Assembly (NCBI GenBank): GCA_046734795.1
Contig: JBKPRX010000167.1
Span: forward strand, 1-15,158
Length of the DNA stretch: 15,158 nucleotides
DNA from: JBKPRX01 sp046734795
Lineage (GTDB): Bacteria > Actinomycetota > Thermoleophilia > Gaiellales > Gaiellaceae
Direction of reading: 5' to 3'
In this document: positions 1-5,868 of the stretch, in pieces
Layout: each line of letters begins with the position of its first letter
Numbering within the stretch: the stretch's first letter is position 1
Notes under the pieces: generated by a model
Database searches by the model: none
What the model saw: only the letters and a program-made list of their open reading frames with translations
Told to the model about the DNA's origin: nothing
Position numbers and translations under genes: made by a program

Positions 1-907
1 CGACGAGGAGCAGAACCTCGACCGCGGTGATCGCCACGCGGTTCAGCACAGTGGTGCCGAGCGCGATGTCCTTCGTGGTCAGCGTCGCGAGGAGTCCGTA
101 CATCGCGCCTTCGCGGAAGCCGAGCCCCGACGGCGAGAAGAAGACGAGCACCGCGAAGATCGCGCCCACGGCACTCGTCCCGCCGAGAAACGCAATCGAG
201 TCGACCGCCGGATCTCCGCCGACGGACCGCAAGAGGAAGAAGAGCGCAGCTCCGCCGACGAGCCACGTGAAGGAGTAGAAGACGAGCAGGCCGAGCAGCG
301 TCCGTTCCGGGATCGGCGGCACCTCGGTCCCGAACCGGCGCAGCACCCTGCCGGCGAGCGGTTGGAAGACCCGCGGGTGGAGGAAGATCGCGATCACGCC
401 CCCGAAGGCGAGCAGCGGCCAGACGGTCGCGTCGACCTCGTCCGTCCACGCGAGGCTGATGACGAACACGAGCACGCCCGAGACTGCTGACAGTCCGGCT
501 TCGACGATGATCGACGCCGTGACGAGGCCGGCGTCGGCGATGCCTGCGCGCCGGACCACCACAACACGCGCTGCCGGAGTCCAGATACCGCCCGGGATGT
601 ACTTCGCGAGCATCGAGGCCATCTCCGCACGCAGCGCCAGGCCGTAACTGATCTGCACGCGCCACGCTGCGAGGATCCGCATCCAGCCGAGCACGAACAG
701 CAGGTAGTACGCGGCGAGGATCGCGCAACCGATCAGGAACTGAATCGCGCTCGCATCCTCGAGCCGCCTGCCCGCGCCGCGCAGGTCGGAGCGAATCGCC
801 CAGGCGACGATGCCGAACAAGAGCCCGAGCACGACGATCTGTCCCATCGCGAGCGCACGCGGGTGTGCGCTCAGGACTCGTTGGAAGCGTGCGATCCGAT
901 GGCCCAT
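1..907 (-). CDS. Flippase-like / LPG-synthase-type integral membrane protein (3' end cut by window)
   Basis: 302 codons are visible and the frame runs off the left edge, so the C-terminus is missing. The protein is strongly hydrophobic with about seven membrane segments (roughly residues 20-38, 56-78, 128-152, 162-176, 204-227, 240-258 and 285-302). Two family landmarks are visible: AKYIPGGIW (about 101-109) and SPSGLGFREG (about 258-267). These match the lysylphosphatidylglycerol synthase transmembrane / flippase-like family (PF03706, UPF0104). Members lacking the catalytic cytosolic domain are usually of unknown function and are thought to handle lipids or lipid-linked sugars; whether such a domain follows here cannot be seen. 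The ATG at 907 lies 27 nt after the stop of the upstream peptidase, so it is probably the last visible gene of that operon. No clear Shine-Dalgarno is seen; an in-frame ATG at codon 21 is an alternative start. Confidence 0.85.
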   Translation of the reverse strand, partial: MGHRIARFQRVLSAHPRALAMGQIVVLGLLFGIVAWAIRSDLRGAGRRLEDASAIQFLIGCAILAAYYLLFVLGWMRILAAWRVQISYGLALRAEMASMLAKYIPGGIWTPAARVVVVRRAGIADAGLVTASIIVEAGLSAVSGVLVFVISLAWTDEVDATVWPLLAFGGVIAIFLHPRVFQPLAGRVLRRFGTEVPPIPERTLLGLLVFYSFTWLVGGAALFFLLRSVGGDPAVDSIAFLGGTSAVGAIFAVLVFFSPSGLGFREGAMYGLLATLTTKDIALGTTVLNRVAITAVEVLLLV

Positions 908-934
908 CGCGTCAGTGTCTCATCGGTATCGCTT

Positions 935-2758
935 CTAGCCGCTGTCGCCCGAGCTCAGGTGCCGTTCGAGCCAGCTCGCGGCGAGCGAATATGCGCGCAG
1001 CTCGTTCGTGACGCGCGTGAAGCCGTGGCCTTCGTCCTCGAAGACCTCGTATTCGACGACACGCCCGAGTTCGCGCAAGCGTTCGACCATCTGATCCGAC
1101 TCCGCCTTCACGACGCGCGGATCCTTCGCGCCTTGGATGACAAGGAGCGGAGCGCGAACGTCTTCGACATACGTGATCGGCGAGCGCTCGCGGAGGAACT
1201 CTTCCTCGGTTTCGGGATCGCCGACCCACTCCGCCATGAAGCGCCGCCAGGTGGGCGGCACAGCGCGGGCGAACGTGACGAGATCGCTCGGCCCGAAGAT
1301 GTCGACCGCGGCGGCCCAGTATTCCGGCAGCCGCGTGACGCACGAAAGTGTCGCGAAGCCGCCGTACGAACCGCCGTAGACGCCGATGCGCTCGGAATCG
1401 ACGAAATCCTGCGAACGAAGCCATTCGGCAGCGTGCCGAAAGTCCTGGAGATCGCCGCCGCCCCAGTCTCGGTAAATGAGCTTCTGGTACTCGGTGCCGT
1501 AACCCGTCGAGCCGCGGACGTTCGTCGCAAGGACGCCGATGCCGCGGCTCAGCAAGTACTGGTACAGCCCGCGATACAACGGACGCTCTTGCGCTTCCGG
1601 GCCGCCGTGGATCGCGAGGACGTACGGCGCAGCGCGGTCGCCGTCCGGTCGGTAGAGCCAAGCCGGAATCTCGCGGCCGTCGAAGGTCGGGTAACGGATC
1701 AGCTCGGGCGCGCTGAGCGGAAGCGAGCCGAGGCCGGCGAAGCGATTCTCGGTCAGCGGCCGCGCGTCGCCCGTTGCAGTCTCGACGACGAAGAGCTCGG
1801 GTGGTCGCTGCGGTTGCTCCCACACGATCGCGAGGCGCGAGCCGTCGTTCGAGAGCGACAAGCCGGGTCCGAGTGGAGACGTCGTGCCGGGCGGCAGCTT
1901 CGGCTCGGGCAAGTCGCGGCCCGCGGCGAGGTCGCGAAGGCGCACGCGCGCCCAGCCCTCGTCGTTTTCGATCCAGGCAAGTGTCTGTGAGTCGGCTGAG
2001 CCCGCGACGGACTCGAGCTCGCGGTCAGGGGTCTCGACCCAGCGCCGCGCGTCGGTCTCGAGGTCGTGAAACGCGAGGCCGGCAAAGTCGCGATCCTCGT
2101 TCGTCAGCACATAGAAGCCGCTTCCGTCGGCGGCCCACGGGCCTGGCAAGAACTTCATCCGACCTTCGTGCGGCGTCACCTCGCGAGCGTCATTCGACTC
2201 GAGGTCGATCACGAAGATCGACTGGTCGTCGTTCGCTCGGAAATCAATCGCGAGCAGCCGCGAGCCGTCGGGCGAGAATCCCGCCGGAAACGCGAACCGT
2301 CCTTCGCCGAACACCGGCACCGGGTCGCCGCCCTCTGCATCGGCGACCCACACCTCGGAGTCGGTCGGGCGGCGGGCGTTCGCGCTGTAGGCGTAGCGGC
2401 GTCCGTCCGGCGACCACGCGCTACCGTCGAGGAGGTGCTGGACGTTCTCGAGCTCGGTGAGCTGCTCGGGCCACGGGTTCGAGGGCGAGATGCAGTACAG
2501 CTGGTTGAACTCGTCGCCGTCGCGGTCCGCGAGGAAGAGGATCTCGCCGTCGTCACGAACCGCAACGCCGCGAACCGTGTTCGCTGTGAACGCCGTCAGC
2601 TGCTCGGGCCGGCCACCGTCGACGGGGACGCTCCAGAGGTTGAACTGTCCCGTGACGTTGGTCCCGTAAAGGACTCGGTCGCCGTCCGGAGTGAACGCCG
2701 TGAACGGCGACATGCGCCGATGCGCGAAGAACTGCTCGAACGGCGGCAGGCTCGCCAC
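935..2758 (-). CDS. S9 family peptidase (prolyl oligopeptidase / acylaminoacyl-peptidase type)
   Basis: 607 residues. The N-terminal two thirds (about 20-350) carry repeated TPDGDRVLY / SPDGRRYAY / SPDGSRLLA units, the blades of a WD40-like (PD40) beta-propeller. The C-terminal third is an alpha/beta hydrolase: oxyanion-region HGGPEAQ, nucleophile elbow GGSYGG (Ser about 464), acid in KDPRV (Asp about 546) and base in EGHGF (His about 578), so the Ser-Asp-His triad is complete. S9 enzymes of this layout release N-acylated residues or cleave short oligopeptides; the propeller restricts access. No signal peptide is seen, so it is probably cytoplasmic. The start is a GTG 11 nt after the alcohol dehydrogenase stop, with no good Shine-Dalgarno, suggesting translation coupled to that gene. 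An ATG at codon 16 is a possible alternative start, but the preceding residues FEQFFAHRR look like the family's usual N-terminus. Confidence 0.93.
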   Translation of the reverse strand: MASLPPFEQFFAHRRMSPFTAFTPDGDRVLYGTNVTGQFNLWSVPVDGGRPEQLTAFTANTVRGVAVRDDGEILFLADRDGDEFNQLYCISPSNPWPEQLTELENVQHLLDGSAWSPDGRRYAYSANARRPTDSEVWVADAEGGDPVPVFGEGRFAFPAGFSPDGSRLLAIDFRANDDQSIFVIDLESNDAREVTPHEGRMKFLPGPWAADGSGFYVLTNEDRDFAGLAFHDLETDARRWVETPDRELESVAGSADSQTLAWIENDEGWARVRLRDLAAGRDLPEPKLPPGTTSPLGPGLSLSNDGSRLAIVWEQPQRPPELFVVETATGDARPLTENRFAGLGSLPLSAPELIRYPTFDGREIPAWLYRPDGDRAAPYVLAIHGGPEAQERPLYRGLYQYLLSRGIGVLATNVRGSTGYGTEYQKLIYRDWGGGDLQDFRHAAEWLRSQDFVDSERIGVYGGSYGGFATLSCVTRLPEYWAAAVDIFGPSDLVTFARAVPPTWRRFMAEWVGDPETEEEFLRERSPITYVEDVRAPLLVIQGAKDPRVVKAESDQMVERLRELGRVVEYEVFEDEGHGFTRVTNELRAYSLAASWLERHLSSGDSG

Positions 2759-2769
2759 GAGGCGAAAGA

Positions 2770-3714
2770 CTAGACGCGGAGCACCGCCGCGCCGCGTATC
2801 TCGCCGGCGCGAAGGCGGTCGAGCGCGTGGTTCGCGTGCTCGAGGTCGTAGAGCTCGATCTCGGTCCGCACGGGTATCTGAGGCGCAAGCGCCAGGAACT
2901 CCTCGGCGTCACGTCGCGTCAGGTTCGCAACCGAGCGCACGACCCGCTCCTGCCACAGAAGCTCATATGGAAACGACGGGATGTCGCTCATGTGGATTCC
3001 CGCGCAGACGACGGAGCCGCCGCGGTCGACGGCGCGAAGGGCCGCCGGAACGAGCTCGCCGGCGGGCGCGAAGACGATCGCCGCGTCGAGCGGCTCCGGC
3101 GGCACGGTCAGCGAATCGCCGGTCCAGACGGCGCCGAGCTCCGTCGCGAACGCCGCCGCTTCGTCGTCGCCCTCACGCACGAACGCGAACACCTGCCGGC
3201 CTTCGTGCCGGGCGACCTGAGCGACGATGTGCGCCGCGGCGCCGAAGCCGTAGAGGCCCAGTCGCTCGCCGTCGCCGGCGAGCCGGAGCGACCGGTAGCC
3301 GATCAGGCCCGCGCAGAGGAGCGGCGCGGCCTGCTCGTCCGGGTATCCGCTCGGGATCGGGAAACAGAACCGCTCGTCGGCGACGACGTACTCGGCGTAT
3401 CCGCCGTCGAGGTCGTAGCCGGTGAAACGCGCGCTCTCGCACAGGTTCTCGCGGCCGGACGCACAGAACCGGCAGACGCCGCACGTCCAGCCAAGCCACG
3501 GGACGCCGAGCCGCCGGCCGTCGTCGGCGCTGCCGACGATCTGGTGACCGGGAACGAGCGGAAGCTTCGGCCGCGTCAGCTCTCCGTCGACGACATGGAG
3601 ATCGGTGCGGCAGACCCCGCACGCCTCGACACGCAGCCGGATTTGGCCGGGCGCGGGCTCCGGCACGGGCAGGTCGTCGGCGCGGAGCGCCTCGCGCTGA
3701 GCGCGAAGCACCAT
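2770..3714 (-). CDS. Zinc-dependent alcohol dehydrogenase family protein
   Basis: 314 residues from the ATG at 3714. The N-terminal GroES-like domain has catalytic-zinc ligands Cys35 (ACGVCRTD), His57 (PGHQIVG) and probably Cys134 (APLLCAG). The structural-zinc lobe has Cys78, Cys81, Cys84 and Cys92 (CGVCRFC...NLC). A Rossmann region with GLYGFGAAAH (about 153-162) binds the nicotinamide cofactor. It should oxidise or reduce an alcohol/aldehyde with NAD(P)(H); the substrate is unknown. The length and DLHVVDGEL stretch recall the zinc-binding alcohol dehydrogenase family 2 group (TIGR02822-like). The residue after His57 is Gln rather than the common Glu. A longer reading starting 57 codons upstream exists, but that part is Arg-rich and overlaps the preceding gene in another frame, so the ATG, 5 nt after the upstream stop and just after a GAGG, is preferred. 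Confidence 0.9.
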   Translation of the reverse strand: MVLRAQREALRADDLPVPEPAPGQIRLRVEACGVCRTDLHVVDGELTRPKLPLVPGHQIVGSADDGRRLGVPWLGWTCGVCRFCASGRENLCESARFTGYDLDGGYAEYVVADERFCFPIPSGYPDEQAAPLLCAGLIGYRSLRLAGDGERLGLYGFGAAAHIVAQVARHEGRQVFAFVREGDDEAAAFATELGAVWTGDSLTVPPEPLDAAIVFAPAGELVPAALRAVDRGGSVVCAGIHMSDIPSFPYELLWQERVVRSVANLTRRDAEEFLALAPQIPVRTEIELYDLEHANHALDRLRAGEIRGAAVLRV

Positions 3715-3719
3715 TGCCC

Positions 3720-3983
3720 TCACAAGGGCTGGCTGGTGCCGGCGCCCCTGGAGATGAGGACGTAGCGGCGCTCGTCGAGCCCCACTGCGACCGACCCGAG
3801 TCCGACGTCGGCCATCCAGTTCTCGACAGTCGAGAGGACGCCGGCGAGCTCGGCGAGCCGTACGTCGGCCGCGCGGAGCTCGCATCGTCCGGGCAGCTGG
3901 ACGAGCTCGAGCTCGATCTGGAGGCGCTGTTGGAGGAGCGACGCGGCGATTGAATCGGGCGTCTCGATCAGGACGCGGCTCAA
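3720..3983 (-). CDS. Small hypothetical protein, first gene of the minus-strand operon
   Basis: 87 residues from a TTG at 3983. I do not recognise a named family. The sequence starts MSRVLIETPDSIAASLL, has a middle rich in Leu and Glu, and ends with a VENWMADVGLGSVAVGLDE stretch followed by RRYVLIS, suggesting a small mixed alpha/beta soluble fold. Support for it being real: a near-consensus Shine-Dalgarno (GGGGGTGA on the minus strand, 3995-3988) lies 4 nt before the TTG, codon use matches neighbours, and the stop is only 5 nt before the alcohol dehydrogenase ATG. No membrane segment or signal peptide is seen. It faces the MarR gene across a 60-bp promoter/operator region, so it is probably co-regulated with the dehydrogenase and peptidase. 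Confidence 0.7.
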   Translation of the reverse strand: MSRVLIETPDSIAASLLQQRLQIELELVQLPGRCELRAADVRLAELAGVLSTVENWMADVGLGSVAVGLDERRYVLISRGAGTSQPL

Positions 3984-3987
3984 GGCG

Positions 3988-3995
3988 TCACCCCC
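3988..3995 (-). promoter_or_regulatory. Shine-Dalgarno of the TTG-started small gene
   Basis: Read on the minus strand the bases are GGGGGTGA, closely matching the anti-16S consensus, ending 4 nt before the TTG at 3983. It decides the start of the small hypothetical gene, which has no ATG at this end. Confidence 0.6.
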
Positions 3996-4023
3996 ACCGC
4001 TGAGCAGAGTAGCGCGATCGCTA

Positions 4024-4041
4024 TAGTTAACCTAGTTAACG
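4024..4041. promoter_or_regulatory. Probable MarR operator overlapping divergent promoters
   Basis: TAGTTAACC followed directly by TAGTTAACG forms a 9-bp direct repeat; the same bases also form an inverted repeat, GTTAAC-CTA-GTTAAC (4026-4040). It is the most AT-rich short stretch nearby and ends 2 nt before the marR ATG. TAGTTAAC-like palindromes are typical sites for winged-helix MarR dimers. A -10-like TATAGT (4022-4027) overlaps it on the plus strand, and TATAGC-like bases read toward the small gene on the minus strand. A repressor bound here would block both directions. Inferred from sequence only. Confidence 0.6.
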
Positions 4042-4043
4042 AC

Positions 4044-4565
4044 ATGCCTGCAGATCGCCCAGCCAAACCGACACCAGCCAAACAGACACCAGCCAAACAG
4101 ACACCGGCGCAACAGATACCAGCGCAACAGACAGCGGACACCCTCGTCCTCAGCGATCGCCTCCGGCCGGTCCTGCTCCGGCTCGCGCGCGAGCTCCGCC
4201 GCGAGGCGCGCGCCGTGGGTGTTTCTCCGAGCCACGTCGCGCTGCTCGGCGAGATCAAGTACGCGCCGGGGATCGGCGTCAACGAGCTCGCAGAGCGCGA
4301 ACGGATGTCGCCCGCCGCGATGTCCGGACACGTCGAGAAGCTCGTCGGACGCGGCTACGTCCTCCGCACGCCGAGCGACAGCGACCGGCGTCGAGTTGGC
4401 CTGACTCTGACGGACGAAGGCCGGCGAGTGCTGCGGAACGTCCGTTCACGGCGCACCGTTTGGCTCGCTCAACGCCTCTCGGCGTTGAGCGCCGACGAGC
4501 TCGCGGCACTCGAACGCGCCGTCGAGCCGCTCGCGAGCGTGCTCGGCGAGGAGGAGCGCCGATGA
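4044..4565 (+). CDS. MarR family transcriptional regulator with a repetitive N-terminal tail
   Basis: 173 residues. From about residue 33 it is a standard MarR winged helix: an N-terminal dimerisation helix (SDRLRPVLLRLARELR), then GVNELAERERMSPAAMSGHVEKLV as helix-turn-helix, then the wing RTPSDSDRRRVGLTLTDEGRR with the conserved DxRR, and C-terminal dimerisation helices. Residues about 4-31 are a tail of five PAKQT-like pentapeptides, not part of the MarR fold. MarR proteins usually repress their own gene and an adjacent transporter until a small aromatic or drug-like ligand binds. This fits: the gene overlaps an exporter gene by ATGA and sits right behind a TAGTTAAC palindrome. No Shine-Dalgarno precedes the ATG, so the transcript is probably nearly leaderless. 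If the repeat tail is not translated, a later start would be needed, but no good one is seen. Confidence 0.92.
   Translation: MPADRPAKPTPAKQTPAKQTPAQQIPAQQTADTLVLSDRLRPVLLRLARELRREARAVGVSPSHVALLGEIKYAPGIGVNELAERERMSPAAMSGHVEKLVGRGYVLRTPSDSDRRRVGLTLTDEGRRVLRNVRSRRTVWLAQRLSALSADELAALERAVEPLASVLGEEERR
4061..4135 (+). repeat. Five tandem 15-bp repeats inside marR
   Basis: Five in-frame 15-bp units (4061, 4076, 4091, 4106 and 4121) share the pattern AGCCAAACAGACACC. Units two and three are identical and the others differ at a few bases. They encode the pentapeptide PAKQT or variants (PAQQI, PAQQT). The repeat is unusually rich in A-containing codons (AAA, ACA, CCA) for this GC-rich region, which suggests replication-slippage expansion. 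Confidence 0.85.
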
Positions 4566-5827
4566 CGCGCGCCTTCAAGCGGACGTTCTCGAGCCTTCTC
4601 CGCCACCGGAACTACCGCTTCTTCTTCGCCGGTCAGGTCGTGTCGCAGACGGGCACGTGGATGCAGAGGATCGCGCAGGCCTGGCTCGTGCTCCAGCTGA
4701 CGCACTCTCCGGTCGCGGTCGGTGTGCTCGCGCTCGCACAGTTTCTGCCGTTCACGATCCTCGGTCTCTTCGCCGGCGTCGTCGTCGACCGCGTCGACGC
4801 GCGGCGCGCGGTGCTCGTTACGCAGACCGCGCAGATGTTCCTCGCGGTCGCGATGGCGGCGATCGTCGTTGCCGGCGTCGCGGAACCGTGGCACGTGTAC
4901 GTGATCGCCTTCCTGAACGGAGCGCTCCTCGTCTTTGACGCGCCGTCTCGGCAAGCGCTGACCTACCGCATGGTCGGTCGCGCGGAGCTCTCGAACGCGG
5001 TCGCCCTCAACTCGAGCCTCTTCAACGCCGCACGCATCTTCGGCCCTGCGGTCGCCGGCATCTTGATCGCCGCGGTCGGCGTGGGCTGGTGCTTCGCGGT
5101 CAACGCCTTGAGCTTCATGGCCGTTCTCGGCGGACTGCTCCTCATGCGCGTCAGCGAGTTCCATCCGCTCCTCCGCGAAGGACGGCCGCAGATCTTCCGT
5201 GGAGCGCGCGAAGGGCTCACCTACGTCTTCGGCGACCGGCGGAAGGTGATCGTGCTTTCGCTCGTCGTCGTGCTCAGCACGTTCTGCTTCAACTTCAACG
5301 TCTTGCTGCCCGTGCTCGCGAAGCGGACGCTCGACGCGGGCCCGGTGACCTTCGGCGTGCTCTCGGCGTTGTTCGGCGCGGGCGCGCTCGCGGGCGCCCT
5401 GATCGCGGCGGCTCAGTCCCGCGCGAATCTCCGCGCGATGATCGCCGGGGGATTCCTCTTCGCGGGGTCGGAGGTCCTGCTGGCGCCGGCCCGGTCCGTC
5501 GTTCTCGTGGGCCTCCTGCTCGTCGTCACGGGCGCCGGCTTCACGATCTGGACGTCGAACTCGAACTCGACGCTCCAGCTCGCCGCCCCGGACCATCTTC
5601 GAGGCCGAGTGGTGGGGCTCTACTACTACGCGTTCAGCGGCAGCGGCCCGCTCGGGGGAATGCTCGCGGGCTGGCTCGCCTCGCGCGGCGGAACGCAGCT
5701 TGCGCTCCTCGTCGGCGGTCTCGCAGGGCTCGTTGCCGTCGCGCTCGCGGCCATGGGGCTCCGTGAGGCGCCTCCCACGCGGGCTGCCAGGCTCGAACCG
5801 GCGCAAGAACACGCGCGCGCGGCCTGA
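4562..5827 (+). CDS. MFS transporter, MFS_3 / EntS-like exporter family
   Basis: 421 residues from the ATG at 4562, which overlaps the marR stop (ATGA) and has a GAGGAGGAG Shine-Dalgarno at 4548-4556. The N-terminus SLLRHRNYRFFFAGQVVSQ followed by TGTWMQRIAQAWLV is the signature of the MFS_3 group (PF05977), which includes the enterobactin exporter EntS and many uncharacterised drug or metabolite exporters. About 12 membrane segments are visible. The loop between segments 2 and 3 (VVDRVDARRAVL) is the MFS motif A, and DAPSRQALTYRMV between segments 4 and 5 is also typical. Tight coupling to marR suggests it exports the ligand sensed by the repressor; the substrate cannot be read from sequence. 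A longer start at 4460 would overlap marR by about 100 bp and is rejected. Confidence 0.92.
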   Translation: MTRAFKRTFSSLLRHRNYRFFFAGQVVSQTGTWMQRIAQAWLVLQLTHSPVAVGVLALAQFLPFTILGLFAGVVVDRVDARRAVLVTQTAQMFLAVAMAAIVVAGVAEPWHVYVIAFLNGALLVFDAPSRQALTYRMVGRAELSNAVALNSSLFNAARIFGPAVAGILIAAVGVGWCFAVNALSFMAVLGGLLLMRVSEFHPLLREGRPQIFRGAREGLTYVFGDRRKVIVLSLVVVLSTFCFNFNVLLPVLAKRTLDAGPVTFGVLSALFGAGALAGALIAAAQSRANLRAMIAGGFLFAGSEVLLAPARSVVLVGLLLVVTGAGFTIWTSNSNSTLQLAAPDHLRGRVVGLYYYAFSGSGPLGGMLAGWLASRGGTQLALLVGGLAGLVAVALAAMGLREAPPTRAARLEPAQEHARAA

Positions 5828-5868
5828 CTCGTCCTCAAGCTTCCTCCGCAAAAGCCGATGAATCCAGG

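Noticed and set aside
863..1990. 375-codon plus-strand frame
   Set aside because: Antisense to the S9 peptidase, whose catalytic motifs are intact on the minus strand.
4469..5851. 460-codon open frame antisense to the MFS_3 exporter
   Set aside because: Charged, low-complexity product with no motif; the plus-strand frame has clear transporter motifs and a Shine-Dalgarno.
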